A stretch of 64,000 nt of DNA from Tetracentron sinense (Eukaryota > Streptophyta > Magnoliopsida > Trochodendrales > Trochodendraceae). The stretch spans positions 15,750,938 to 15,814,937 of the forward strand of contig CM026574.1 in assembly GCA_015143295.1 (NCBI GenBank). The letters are read 5' to 3'. Of the stretch, positions 32,091 through 45,810 are shown piece after piece (the stretch's first letter is position 1; each line of letters begins with the position of its first letter). The notes under the pieces are model-generated. The model searched no databases and was not told the DNA's origin. It worked only from the letters and a program-made list of their open reading frames with translations. Position numbers and translations under genes: made by a program.

Positions 32091-34750
32091 TTGATATATA
32101 TATATATATATATATATATAATAACGCTTTAATTTTATGCCTAATGTTAGTATTGTATTAAAATGCCTTTATGTTAGGATTGTATCAAAATTAATCCTAT
32201 GGCTTATGTTAAAACTTTAATCAAATCTATTATACATATAAGATATGCATATGCCTTATATATATATAAATATATATGGGGGCTTTTCTACCCTTCACGC
32301 AATGCGTGAAGTTGAAAACGACCACGTAGACTTTTTTATACCCCAAATTTTTTAAAAGTATGGGCAAAGTCGGTCATTTCTTGATGGAATAAATGAAACC
32401 CAAAATTTTGAATCACTCCAAATTTTGAAAGACCCCCAAAATTTTAAAACCCTTCTTATCATCTTCTTCCCGTCTTCTTCTTTTGTTCGTTCTTTCCTCC
32501 ATGGTGAACACTACCTTCGTTGAGGAGCATTGGAGCATCAACGATGGTGATCTTTCCCCTTAGAGATTCCACTACCGGTTGGAACATCAATCCCCTTCTG
32601 ACATCGGCTTCCATTGTTTGCTCTCCGCCTTATCTCGACCCTCTAAAATAAGAACACTTTCAAAAACTGGGTTGTACCTAACCCTCAAGCTTTTGGAAAG
32701 AAAAAAATCATCGAATTTGTAGGCTTAGAAGGCTAGTACCTCATTGGAGGGCCGAATTGCCACCCGTAATTTCAAGTCATTGTTAAGCTTGTTTATTTGT
32801 TGATTTACAATTCAATGAGTAAGTTAAGCTTGTTTATTTGTTCATTTATGATCCAATGAGTAATCTCACCCATTCAATTTATATAGGCTTCTTTTATGGT
32901 AAAATAAATGAGAGAATATTTTTTACCAAAAAAAAAAGAGTTTTCCCTTATCGCCCCTATAGTTTGGCTTTGTTCTCAAAATACCCATCTTAATTTTAAA
33001 AACCCTTCTCATAAATACTCTTATGACTATTTTCTCATAATTCCTTATTTATGAAAAGTCTAAAACACCCCTCCACTACTACCAACACTTTAAAGAATAG
33101 TTTTGAAAGAAGAAGAAGAAGATGAAAAGAGGGATTTACGTATGTCGGTATGAGATTGGAAGCCTATCACTCTCCTCATCTTTACATCTCACAAAGTTTC
33201 TCACTCATTTATCTTTTAATGGATGTTTTAGTACAAATTATCTTGAAAAAAATTTTAAAAATCGTAAAAAAAACATTTCTAAAAAAAATTTTCAGCGGAC
33301 AATATCGATACCAGTTGATACACATGCTCAGTACCCATATCGATATTCATATTGATACATATCGATACTCATAACGGAAGAACTTGTTTTGGTCATTACT
33401 TTTTATCTAGAAGTCCGATTGAGTATTATAAGATATGAATTGGGGTAACTTGATGAGATGGATCTAAGTTGAACAACCAAAGGCGGTTCTCTAAGCTCAA
33501 ATTTCTATTTTGAGGTCGTTTAAAGGGTTTTTTGGGCACTTTTACAATTCCAATAGCATTTTCGTAATTTCTACCTATAATATCGATTCTCATATTGACC
33601 CATATCAATAATGATATTGACATGTACTGATAATATCGATACTCATATTGACATGTATCGATATTATTTACACATGTCGAGACAGATCGTCTTCAACCTT
33701 GGAACACAACCAATATCGACTCGACTTGTTGAGTATTGACCGCACACTGTAAATCATAAATAAATTTTTTTTTAAAAGCAAAGAAAACACATTTAAAATT
33801 ATCTATCATGATATTTAAGATTTAAAATCATAAATGTCATGATTATAATCATTTTTCTTTAGGTTAAACTAATTTTATTTTTAAAAAAAATACAAAAAAA
33901 CCTGAAAATGTGTGTTTTTCTTCCATTAATGACGTTCTCTGATAGTCGTGGTTAGTAGTTTAACGGAACGAAGCTCTCTTGTGGAAAATCTCAATCGAAA
34001 ACGACACGTAATGAAATATTTGGGGGCACTTCTTGATCAATGAAGGGACTCCATTATTGATAATGAATTAAGGGAGTTCTTCATGGTTGATGAGAATGGA
34101 GGAGACACAAATGTATTCTCTTCAAATGGTTTGGATAAAATGGTAAAAGTTCACATGTGCGAACTCATTCACATGTATGTGGTGGCATTCAGAGGTGCGC
34201 ATTCCATTTAAACCATCAAAAAAAGGTTTAAAATGTCATTTCATAAAAAAAGTTAACATCTCTTAACTAACTTTTGGTTGGAATTGTGGATTTGCAAAAA
34301 TTTTAAAAGATAATGGACTATAATACAAAATCACAAAACTCAATGGGTATTTACAAATAGCCGAAAAGATAAGGGAGTTTTTACAAATAACCCTTTTTAA
34401 ATTGTGGGTAGTTTGAGAACAAAGCAAAACGATAGGAGCAATACCCTTCAGATGAAGTCCTTGTCGAGAGAAGTCTATAAATCTAACGGTCATTATTGTG
34501 CTGAATATCCTGATTCAAGGACTTTCATGAGGAGATTTCGGTAATTTCAACCCCCCAAAGACAAGTAAGTTTACTTCTCCGCTCACCGTAATAAATTAAT
34601 ACCTTATTCATCAATCACACCATTTTCTGATCAGAACAAACAGATCAAATAGAAATAATTCATTTCATCCCCATCGTCTCAGATCTTGTTCGTTTGAAAT
34701 TGAAGAATACTAAGGATTCAGAAAGAGACCCATTTCGTTGTGTTGAATCT
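31800..34750. other. Intergenic region between WRKY and LIP1, right part
   Basis: Holds (GA)n and (TA)n runs (32068-32120), a 40-bp tandem duplication TTAAGCTTGTTTATTTGTT (about 32783-32865), and TATCGATA-rich sequence (33300-33680). Long-range inverted arms lie at 32940-33005 and 34385-34445. No gene recognised. Confidence 0.4.
32940..34445. mobile_element. Possible DNA transposon defined by inverted arms
   Basis: Left arm CGCCCCTATAGTTTGGCTTT and GTTCTCAAAATACCCA is mirrored at the right by GGGTAGTTTGAGAACAAAGC and AACGATAGGAGCAA. The arms are about 60 bp and imperfect; the body encodes nothing recognisable. No target duplication found, so borders are approximate. Confidence 0.5.
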
Positions 34751-35047
34751 CGCGCATGAATTTTTAGTTTTTAAATTGAAATTCGTTCTACCGATTTCAG
34801 ATTTCTCCGTTTAGATCTCTGAGTTGAAAGAACTGGGTTTTGTTCAGAAATTGGAAAATCTGTTTCAGCATTTGGGAGGATTGTAGTTCGTATTTAACGG
34901 AGATGCTTTGTATTGGGTTCTTGGATTTTAGGTTAGATCTTGGCCTGTTTTTCCTCTGATATGGATTGTAGACTTGAATTGGGGATACCCTTCTTGAGAT
35001 TTTGTTGTTTTTCATGGAGATTGTGTGTGTTTGAGGGTACTTGATTG

Positions 35048-35062
35048 ATGCAAGACTATTGA
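35048..35062 (+). promoter_or_regulatory. Short upstream ORF in LIP1 leader
   Basis: ATG CAA GAC TAT TGA: a four-codon frame 71 bp before the LIP1 start. It matters only if the transcript begins upstream, which the sequence does not show. Confidence 0.35.
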
Positions 35063-35132
35063 GGGAACTTGGGTTCTTGATCCTGCTTTTATTGAGAGGT
35101 GATTTTGATTTAGGGTTGCAAAAAAAAAAAAA

Positions 35133-37195
35133 ATGTTTTGGAGGGACCGTGGAAGGGAGAATAAAGAGCAGAATGGCGGTCCGCCTTGCGGGCAGGTTCG
35201 AGTACTTGTTGTTGGAGACTCAGGTATTTGATTCTGAATATGAGTTTTTCTTCATTTCTATTTTAAATTTTGAATTCAGTCTTGAGGGGTTTATTTTTTA
35301 TGTTTCTTTGTTTATTTTGGGTGTTCAATGATTTTATATTAGGATTTTGATGGAAAAATCTGGTTAACAGAATATGGGTACTGATACTATCTAAAATATG
35401 CCTATTTGCAAACAAGTGCAACAATTGGTAAAAAAAAATTAAGTCAACTGATTGAAAATTCAATGGTGACAGGTGAGTTTTTGGAGGTTTAGTTTAACAA
35501 GTGCAACAACTGGTGACTCCGTCGAGTACTCATTGGATTGGAGCTATTAGTGTTAATAAGCATAATAATGCAAACAGTTTGACATCTCTTACTGAAACAA
35601 GCATGAATGTTAAACTCACAACCCTTGACTGATAAACCAACTAATAATACAGAATCACAAATCACATTTCATTGAGAGACTCAAATGGGTAGTCGTTGAA
35701 CGTAACTAGATTACAAATAGTTGAAGTGTAGGTTATAAATCGCATTTGGGGAATTGAAGGGGTAGAAAGGCAGTTAAGGGTTTGAAATGGTCCTCGAGTA
35801 GAGTAGGACTGTAGGAGTAATGACTCAATGCATTTCTATAAAAAAATCTTGAAAATGTTGGCAAAATTTATTTGACCCTTTTGTAGATTCAACCTGAAAT
35901 TTATAGCAAAAATCATGGAATTCAATTGAGCCATCTAAATGTTCATGATTTTTTTTATTTTTTTTAAAAATGACTTGCCAATGTTTCAAGTAACTGGTTG
36001 AGTTTTCAGACCACAATTAAAATGTGAGCATTTCCACATTGACATGTAAGTGGCAAGTTGTTTTGCTGTCATGGATTAAGATTTGAGATTCTTGTTTAGC
36101 TTGAGATATTGATGCTTTCAACTTCTTAATATTTCTGATGAACCAGAACTGAATTTCTTTTAGATTTGTTGACTTTTTGATGTCCTTTCCTGGAAGATAT
36201 AACCAAGTTTGTGGTTTAAAGATACTGATCTGCTTTTTTCTACATTTTTTTTATCGGTGTTCAAAACTTTTATCAGTAAAGAGAGAAAAAGACAAGAGGA
36301 AGAGACACAAAAAGGAATGGGAAATAAAAGAAAGATTAGACCTGCATCTTTACACGGCATTACAATTTGGCCCTTAAAACTCCATCATAGGTATTTTTAG
36401 TTTTTTTTGTTGTAATGGTCTAATAGAGGGTGTCCCAACCCGGACAAGGAAGGACTAGTCCCTTCGGATGCACGCAATTACCCGCAAACGACGTGCATTG
36501 AGTAAGCCCATGAGGAGTTGAACTCAAGACCTTGGGGGTCTCTCCCAAGACCCGAACCAACTGATCTACCCATGTCTCATGGAATGAGGCACTCAAGGAT
36601 ACATCATTTGTCTCCATATAATTTGTACTTGTTTATACATATTTAAGAAGGATGATGAGGTCTCATGGAATGAGGCACCCAACTACCCAAGGATACATCA
36701 TTTGTCTCCAACTTGGAGTAGTTATAATTGGTGTTACGATGGGTATCAGGTAGTTCACCTCAATCTAACGGGATACCAAGTGAGGTGAATAATAGAATGA
36801 ATAGGAAACAGATCAATGTGGTCTAGTGGTTCCATTTCAATGATTTAGTTTAGTCAAGGTGTAGATAGTCTCTTTCTTTGACAAACAGTAATTCTTCTAT
36901 ACTGCTATGTGGTCCAGTGAGGTACTGATGAACCCCATGTCAAACCCCCAAGTGGCTAATAGGCATCACCTTGGAGTTGTTGCAATCTGAGTTGGAGAAC
37001 ATTAATTTGCTAAGGCAGGCTAATTTTAGATGTCAATCATACCATCATCCACCCTAAGTAGCCAACCAATCACTTGAATTAAGGTGATGCTTTCACTACT
37101 AGATGCTTTGATCCATGATTCAAAAACCCAAAAACTTGTCTCGACTCGAAAGTTAACCGGGTCAAGTAACTTGAAAATACTCGATTTGGTTCAAC

Positions 37196-37243
<48 letters not shown>

Positions 37244-40200
37244 TGTTTTAAAACCCAAAAACTTGACTCGACTCGGAACCTTGCCGAGTAGAGTCAACTC
37301 AGGAACTCATTTGTCCGAGTAATGACACCTAAAACTCGAACATATATAATATTTTTCTAATACTATATATGTGTAATAAATTCAAAATTAATGATAAAAT
37401 ATGTCTAAAATGAGATATATAATTCGATATATACTAACCCCCCCCTCTCCCCCTTCTGTTTCGTATTTATACTAAAGGTGGGTGGGGTGTGTTTGAAAAA
37501 AAAACATAATTTGGTCACTAGGGTAGGCTGGTTTACTCAATTTTTGTTATAACACAAATCGTACATAACTCGAGCGAGTCGGGGCGAGTTACTCACTTTT
37601 CAGCGCCAGTTCCGAGTTTTACCTCCAACTCAACTTGAAACCTGGCCGAGTCAAGTCAACTCGGCCGAGTTTCGGGTCGACTCGGCAAGTTTTAATACAG
37701 ATATATATGTGTGTGTACACAAAATGTTTGCCTACTTGCTATTGTGGAAGTCTATTAATCGTCGTGCCAAATGATTTTATTTTTATTTTTTATGAGTCCA
37801 AGTCTTCTCAATTAGAATGTGGATCAAATCCTAGAAGGTGTTAATGGTAGCTCCAATGCCAAAAGGATTGATCCATCCACTGCCCGTCAATGTTTTCTAG
37901 TTCTATTGTGGAAACAAGCACTTGGCTTTGGGATATCACCGCTATTAGAATTGAGTAGGACGGACACTCGAACATGTTTCCAGTTCACCATATATCAAAC
38001 TGATGTGATAAAGATTATTTTCATTAAATTATTGAAGAGCAGTATGTGTAAAGAATTTTTTTGGGTCCATTATTGGTGAATTTAAGGGGTACTTGCTTCA
38101 TAGCTTTGTGATACTCATTGTTAAAACTAAACTTGGATTCCGAGAGTTAAATAAAGAATATCAGCTTTGGTATCATTGAAACTTCTTTTTTTAGGGTAGA
38201 CGACTTACGGTGCAGTTGAGCATTGTGTCTTTAAGTCTTAACAAAATAGTTGTTTGTATCCTTCTCTTGTTTCTTTGTATCTTTGTACTGGTAAACATCT
38301 CTTATATTTCTATCAAATTTCATTCTTCTGGCAGGTGTGGGGAAAACTTCACTTGTTCATCTGATCGTTAATGGTTCTTCCATCACTCGCCCTCCTCAAA
38401 CGGTCGGATGTACAGTTGGTGTAAAGGTGAGACCCAATGATCCCTTAAGGTAATTCAGAGCTGTGGCTAAATCTTGGAACTCTTCACTAAGTTCCTTCTA
38501 TTTCTTTTATCCAGCATACCACTTATGGAAGTCCTGGTAGCTCTTCTAATACCATTAAAGGTGATGCGGAGAGGGATTTCTTTGTTGAACTTTGGGATGT
38601 GTCGGGACACGAGCGATACAAAGAATGCCGCTCTCTTTTCTATTCACAAATCAATGGTGAGGAATGGCCTCCATTTTTCTTTTGATAAGTTACAGTATAT
38701 ATTATGTTAAAGAAATAAAATAGAAATTAAGGGAGAGAGTTTCCAGACTACAATTACTATCAGTAGATACGGTCTTTAGCTAAGGAGTATGCAACATCAT
38801 TTGTTCTTTTAAGTTTCTGACAGAAAATAACAATCCATCCTCTACCCAACTCCTTAATGTGACCTTTCACATTAGCAAGTCTCCAAAGATAAGGCCATCG
38901 ACACTGGCCTACTTGATGGCTTCTCTAAATGTCTTTAAGTCCCATTGTAGTGTTAATATCCTATTATATGTTTCCAAGAGAGAAACACATTGTTGAAACT
39001 TGTAGACTTCTTACTTTAACGTGTATTTGAAGCTCTCATATAAATGTCCTGGCAACTCTACTCCCCTTCTTTTTGTGGAACAAAATGACATCCTAAATTG
39101 GCATTTTACCATTTTCATAGAAACACATGCTTAATTGCACATTTGATTTGAAGGAATACTCACCCAGTACAGGAGAACAGGAGGAAGTTCTATCATTTTG
39201 CTCCTGTTTCACATATAACAATCACTCCAGGTTAGGCACACCTCGAAAACGGATTCCTTCTACGAGATTTCTTGGTCAAAACCAACTCATTTGGATGTCT
39301 GATGCATCACTTTTGATGATCAAAGATAATATGCCGAAGTGTCTAGATTGTTATGGTCATCAGATGGGGTCTATTTTTTACCTTTAGGGTCTCCTTGGAA
39401 GGAGCCATCAAATGGTGAGTCCGGAACCTCCTGCTTGTGTCTCATTTGTACAGCACAGGCAGGGGGGTGGCATCTTCCTATCGTGGCATCCTGACTAAAG
39501 CAAGATATAGTACCTGGACAAGTGGGCCATCTAGGGTTGTCTATGCATTAAAATTTAATAATCGCGGTTTTTCTTTTTTGTGCTTGAAACTTATGTTCAG
39601 GTGTTATTTTCGTTCACGATCTCTCCCAAAGAAGGACGAAAACAAGCTTGCAAAAGTGGGCAGTGGAGGTTTCAGCAACTGGGACATTCTCAGCCCCTCT
39701 AGGATCTGGTGGCCCTGGCGGTCTTCCTGTCCCATACATTGTTATTGGTAACAAAGCAGATATTGCAGCAAAGGAAGGGCCAAGAGGAAGCAGTGGCAAT
39801 CTTGTTGACGCTGCTCGTCAGTGGGTTGAGAAGCAGGGTTTGCTTCCATATAGTGAGGAACTTCCACTGACAGAGAGCTTTCCAGGCAGTGGAGGCCTTT
39901 TTGCAGTAAGAACCCCAACTTTAAGCGTGTAACCTCATTTACTTTGGTCAATATATCTTTCTTGGTTCATTATATCCTACTGCTGCAGGAACATATTGTT
40001 CTTTCTTTCAATAGATAATGTTATTTTTTTTATTATTCTCTTAGTGTTTACAAATCCAAGGTTTAGGAAAGGATGTTTAAGCTTTAATAAAAACATACGT
40101 GCATGATTAGGACTTTCTGAGAATATTGTGCATGTTTCAGTCACACTCCCAAAAAAAAACTGAAAATCAAGAAATTTATAATTTTTTATTTTCTCTACAA

Positions 40201-43200
40201 GCATACAATGCAGACCCTGATCTTGATCCAAGAAGAAAAGCATGGCGGAATCAATTCGACTCAGTTAAGGCTGAATTTAGTTTTGGGTTTGAATTGGTTG
40301 AGACTCAGTTGAGGCTGAGTTTAGTTCAGGAGCTGATTGATTCCACAATTTTTTTCTTTTTGGCAAGTTAGGTGGTTTTGATGCCTGCTTGATGAGCCAC
40401 TGCCACCGCTTGGGAATGAGCTCTGGAAACTTAGTGGTTTTATACCACTCAGATGAGCAGTTATAACTACTTGGGACCAAATTCAGTTGAGTCTTGGTCA
40501 TGGAGAAGAATCATTTTGAAAAAAAAAAGAGTTGAATTTTAGGAATAGATCTGAGTCCACGCCAAATAATTACAAAAATCTAAGGAATTCAACCATTTTT
40601 TCTGTTTTCAACCAAGTTTATTTTGGGTATAATGTTAGACTTCTTTTAAGGTTGTACCTGAGAAGGAATTACAATAGTTTTGGCAACTTATATGGCTTTG
40701 ATACCAGCCAGATGGGCAGCTACTGCTACTTGGGGTCAAGATCTTCATTTTATATGATATGTATCTCTATTTATTATTAACTATTTAATCTGTTAATAGT
40801 TGGAAACAATGTTATGTATTTTGCTTGTTTCCTTTTAGCTTGTAGACTTTCTGTGATGTATTTTGCAAGTGTACTATACCCTTTATTGCTAATAATTCAT
40901 AACCTAATTTTGTAGTAATTTCATTTTATTTTTTAGCGGTCTTTGATATAATAAATAATTCTCTTAGAGCTGATTCCTTTTCTTCTTCTTTTTTGGTCAG
41001 AATAAATTGATATCAAGCAATAAATCTTTTTGAGTTTTGATAAACCTACACATTATACAACAGCACCTATTTATTCTTGTTGAACCAATAAACTAATAAT
41101 TCAGAAATTAGTCTATCAAAAGTTTAAAACAAGGTCAAGTCTTGAGCTGAGTTGGATTTGGCAGCTAATTGAGTCTAATTCCATTTTAAAACCCTTGTTC
41201 ACTAGTGGGTCATGGGGCAAATGTTATTCCAAAATTGCCTGTTTCTATAAAAGTAGATACTTTTTTTCCCTGAAAATTCTTAGTTGATAATTGATTAGAC
41301 ATTAGAATGTTGTTCCCGTATCAGTTGGTAACCCATGTAACTGTTCTTTTCTGTTCAACATCAACAGGCTGCCAAAGAAGCAAGATATGACAAGGAAGCC
41401 GTGATGAGGTTCTTCCGTATGGTATGTGTTTTGATTTTTCTGGCCTGTAACTGTTTATTTATTATGCGGGAGTTAGTGTGGAGTCTATCTACAATTAATG
41501 AGATCCATTTTTTCAGTTGATTAGGAGAAGATATTTCTCCGATGATTTACTTGCACCAAATCCATGGTCTATTACACCAGTTCAGAGACCCGTCCACCGC
41601 TCAGGGGAAAATTGGAGTGATGAAGATCACTTCCACAAGAATACGAGGTATGTTCTACTGAGCATGACTTCTTTTTTTTTTTTTTGGGGGGATTGGTACT
41701 GAAGTAATCTTATTAAAACCAACCAAAGTGAAAACAGGGAAAGCCACCCAGAAGTCCACAAGGACAACCCATAGGACAAGAAAATAAAGCATAGAAGGAA
41801 AGAGGAAACATAACTATAATACAACTCTACCACCTAGGCTGAGTGGAGGCCCCATGAGGGCAGATAAAGGGAAGGACTGGAATGTCTTTGGGAATTGAGA
41901 ATCACCCACAATCATCAATCTGCAAAATCCCCTGTACCACTCAAAAGGCCATTCATGGCTCCCTCATTGCTATCAATCTCCAATCCCTATGACATTGCTT
42001 GTGGATGTATCGCTGAATTCTGAGGGTGTAGTCATCCAAGAGGATACCATAGCCTGAATCCTGTCAAAAATGGAGGTAAGGCCGAGACTACTACTTCTGA
42101 AGATCCTGTTATTACTCTTCAGTCTTCCCAAGTAGACCATAACACCGAGTGTAGCATGCATGTCCACAAGATTATCTTCCTAGGGGTTAGAAAATCCTGT
42201 ATCCATACCCAAACGTGTCGAGAGGGGCCCAAGAGATATCAATGATAGTCAAGAAATGATACTATATAGTATGAGCAACCCTGCAATGGATGAGCAAATG
42301 GCTAGCTAATCCTGCATAAATATCATGCATATGCGGGGGGAGACACACACTTCTTTCTTCTTCTTTGGATCATGTCACAAGTGTTGATCTTGCTATGGTC
42401 TATGACCCAGACTAAAATTTAACCTAAGGAATGCATGCTCTCCAAATAACCTTATAAGGAAAGTTGGACAATAATTTTTTATTTTTTGTTGGCAAAAAGC
42501 TGCTCGTCTCAAAAGTCAGAAGTCGATTGGCGAGGGGTGGATATATAGTTACAGTGCATTTTTTTTAATCTTTTAAAACTAATTTTATAAGCTTTTTTAT
42601 GGAAATTTCTACCGCAAATAGTGGGGATAAGACAATAACAAAGAAGTTTTGACTGAAAATTTCAGAAAAAAGACACATCTTTGGAAATTGTTAATAGTGT
42701 GATATTCTTTGAGCTGGGGAAACCATCATAAATATAAACAGAAGCCACGGAAGATGGCAGTTTTTTTTTATTTAATAGAAATCTTGTAATTCAGTGTATT
42801 ACACAATTTATCAATGGGCATTGTTGAAGTCAAAGGCAAGAAGAAGTGGGATCACGCTGCATCTATAGAAGCAAGGCCTCATATGCACTTTTTGAGCTAT
42901 CATAGAGGAGGAAGTTAAAGGAAGAGTTTGATATCAAGCTATGGGATTTTAGCCACCTGATTTCATGGTACTAAGGCTAAGAAAAGGTATCTTGTGTTGA
43001 ACTTTTCAGTGGGCATATTTTGAGGAGTCTGAGAAAAAGAGGGAGGCAAGAAAAAACACGGGAGACTGGGTTTTCCTTTAGAGCTTATTTTGGTTTTGCA
43101 GCAATTAGGAATAGAACGAACAAGAATAGTGCTTGGGCATGGTGATATATCAGTAGGTAAAGTTTAGAAATGAAACCGTCCTTTCTGTTATGACTTATGA

Positions 43201-45393
43201 CTGTTATGGTTGATTTAACTAGCTGTTTGTCATTGTCGTTGTTATTACTATTATCATCAATTAATGCTATTGGTGTTGTTGCTATCAAACCCGAACCAAC
43301 TGTAGTAGTAGTAGTAGCAGTCTTTGTTCTACTGCCTCAGAACATTATGGGTAATTTAGAACTGCTTCAGAGGATTCTTTCTGAATGATTTCAATGATAT
43401 ACAAATTTCCATCTGGAGAAGTGTATGTCGATTATTCTCCAAAAGCTTTGAGCAGCTTGGATATAAGAACTTTTGAGGGTAGGCAATTGTAAGGATAAAC
43501 TTTCATCATTTATCAAGAAAAAACCTTAAAAGAAAATTGGAGGTGAAGCCCTATGGTTACAGAGTGGTATTAGAAGATTTGATGATCTCTTTGGCTTAAG
43601 GGTGTAGAGGGTCTGGCCGTCTGGGCATGAATTGTGGTTAGCTGGGTGGTGGGCTCTTGAAGGTGTTGAGTTTATAATTATGGAATGGAACAGAGTTAGA
43701 ATACCATGAAGATCTTTGATGCAGGGAGTTTATCTGTTCCTTCCAGAAATTTGTATAGAATCTATAGATTAGCTTTGAACAAAGGGTTTTTGTGCCTGAA
43801 TACATGGATAGGCAGGAGTAGTGGTTGGTAGTTGGGATTTTCATCTTGGTATGAACCTTAAGGAAGATGAGTTACATTTTCTGTTGTGTTGTTGTTACAG
43901 AGTTTGCTTGAGAAAATTGTCAGGCGATATTTCACTTTGTTCTTTTAGATGGGGGTTCTATCTTCCAGTAGGTGGATCCTTGGAGGGGTCAATGAGTCGT
44001 CCGGACATCATTACGCGTTCTTGATTTTATTTGCACGATGGCTTTTGGCAAAATCTTTACATGTGCAAGCTTCTCGTAAAGACCTCTTTTTTCACCACAG
44101 AGTGGATGTGGGAGTGCTGAGCTCCTCTTGGTATGGCCTTTATCAGCAAAGGCTCAAATCGTTTGAGCTTGAGTTCCATGCTTGTCTTTTGGGATGTGGA
44201 AAGGAACAGCACAACTGCGAGGAAAGTGAATTGACTGGGAGAGGGTGAGATTATGGATTCAGATTTCAATCTTCTCATGGGCTTTGACTTGGAAGGAATT
44301 AACCGTTGTGAAAGGCATGTACATTCGATGTTAATGGAGAGACAATACTCGCAGATTTGGGAATTCTGTCTGTAATTTTAAGCCCAGCAGCAGTGGTTTG
44401 GTTTTCCAGGATCCCAGGAGAGACAATACTCACCTTGTCAAATCTGATAGGGAATCAGTTCTGGAACTCCAGAAACCTTTTTTATTGTTCTCGAGTCATT
44501 CCAGCAAATAAAATGCCTTTTGAGATATGAAATTGACGAAGTTCCTGTGACATGCCATCTGGGTTGGATTTGAATAGTATTTAAATCCTGCCTTGGTTCA
44601 TTCCCCCTCTTTTTTGCTAGTTGATATGAGGTATAATTTGCATCCTCGTGATTGAAGTGCTTAAATGTCAACAAATGATCTGTAAGCTCAATCCTAAGTT
44701 TGAAATTGTTAATACACATCCAGTTTAAACCTAGCCAAGTCCGCTAACATTTAACTCAATAGGGTTTAGGGTTGCTCAAGTCATCCAAGTCAATATCCCA
44801 AGTTCTTGCGTCTTTTGCAGGTTTGTACTACAACGCACATGTGACTGTATTTTCAGAAAAGAACTCTTAGTTTTTGAAGGTTGATTGAGTTAAAGAATTT
44901 ATTTGATATAATATTTCTGGATGTGCTTCTGGTGTAACCTGAAGTTCTACTAGATCATAGAAGTAGTACCTATACTGTACTTAAGTCTGTAGCATAAGCT
45001 ATTCATTTATTGATCTGTTCTGTATGTTAATATATTGTTTTTTTTTTTGCTGTCATTATTATCATTGTCACTGATCAAAAAAATAATAATTATCATCATT
45101 CATTATTATTGTTATAATTAAAGATAACTGCTTCTCAACGGGTCTTGTGCTGCCTGCATTTCCAGTCAAATTTCTTACCAGATCCTTCTGTTGACTGCAG
45201 TTTAAGCGGCGATTCTTACAAGTACAACATGCTCCCTCCCCTTCCTGCTCAACGCAATCTCACGCCACCTCCCACGCTTTATCCTCAGCAGCCAGTTTCT
45301 GTGTCGGAGAACTACAACCTCCCAAGATTCGCCCTAACTGGTTCCCCAGAAATCAGCAACACTAGATCAAAGCGCACAGATATTAACGTCTGA
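35133..45393 (+). CDS. LIP1: Small GTPase LIP1 (LIGHT INSENSITIVE PERIOD 1)-like, 7 exons
   Basis: Exons 35133-35223, 38335-38426, 38515-38656, 39601-39905, 41368-41421, 41517-41647 and 45201-45393 give 335 aa with all GT-AG borders in frame. LIP1 is a plant-specific Ras/Rab-like GTPase that tunes the circadian clock's response to light in Arabidopsis. Seen here: P-loop GDSGVGKT (28-35), switch II WDVSGHE (88-94, with His where Ras-type GTPases have Gln), NKAD (159-162), the insert GSGGPGGLPVP (143-153), and a C-terminal tail with LPPLPAQRNLTPPPTLYPQQ ending TDINV. There is no C-terminal cysteine, so no prenylation, as expected for LIP1. Length and N-terminus (FWRDRGRENKEQ) fit the Arabidopsis protein. 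Introns 1 (3.1 kb) and 6 (3.6 kb) contain SINE and LINE pieces. A 12-A run directly precedes the start codon. Confidence 0.96.
36405..36617 (-). mobile_element. tRNA-derived SINE in LIP1 intron 1
   Basis: On minus, GTAGATCAGTTGGTTCGGGT is A-box-like and TCTTGAGTTCAACTCC a slightly decayed B-box. The T-rich run at about 36400-36410 is the tail. A block of about 55 bp (GTCTCATGGAATGAGGCAC to CATCATTTGTCTCCA) occurs at the SINE's right end and again at 36661-36720, with an 8-base insert. Confidence 0.7.
37108..37700. mobile_element. hAT-like element remnant in LIP1 intron 1 (ACTCG-rich)
   Basis: Repeated AACTCGACTCG / CGAGTCGAGT motifs, a (TA)n run at 37200-37240, and an inner restart at 37245 match the family of the better-defined element at 62359-63164. 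Borders blurred. Confidence 0.5.
41665..42420 (-). mobile_element. LINE 3' fragment in LIP1 intron 6
   Basis: On minus, GVMVYLGRLKSNNRIFRSSS, then LTSIFDRIQAMVSSWM and SNVIGIGD match the post-RT tail of plant L1 LINEs (WLERNRRIF..ILDRIK..). The T run at 41669-41684 marks the poly(A) end next to LIP1 exon 6. 5'-truncated and dead. Confidence 0.65.
42421..45200. other. Rest of LIP1 intron 6
   Basis: No gene recognised. It includes a GTAGTAGTAGTAG run (43303-43318), a TNN-type simple repeat near 45055-45115 and a T run near 45040. Confidence 0.45.
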
Positions 45394-45810
45394 TAATCTG
45401 TCTCTACTCTCTTGTTGTTTCAGAGGACGCAAACTGGAAATATGAGTGTTCAAGGGAAGTTTAGCCAGCAACTATTGGAAAGAAACAGTGTATTGTGTGG
45501 TTTTAAATTTTTTTGTTCTTTTTGCTTGTAGCTTTCCCATTAGTTGGTAATTCATGTAGATGTTCCATATTGGGGGCCTCTTAGCTTATGATATGGTTGA
45601 ATGTATAATGATTGATTGCTCAAACTGAAATTAAAAGCTATTCTTTTATACCAACTTCTCTTTCTTTTTTTTCCTGTGTTCTTTCTCATGTTAAAAAGTT
45701 ACATAAACATACAAGGGTGTCTGCTTCCACAAGGATTTTCCTTTCCTTTCCTTTCCTTTCTGGGTAATAAAAGAAAAATGTAAATGGATTGGATGGCCAT
45801 CGCTTTCGAA

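Noticed and set aside
39614-39951. Other-frame and antisense ORFs over 39.6-39.95 kb
   Set aside because: Shadows of LIP1 exon 4.
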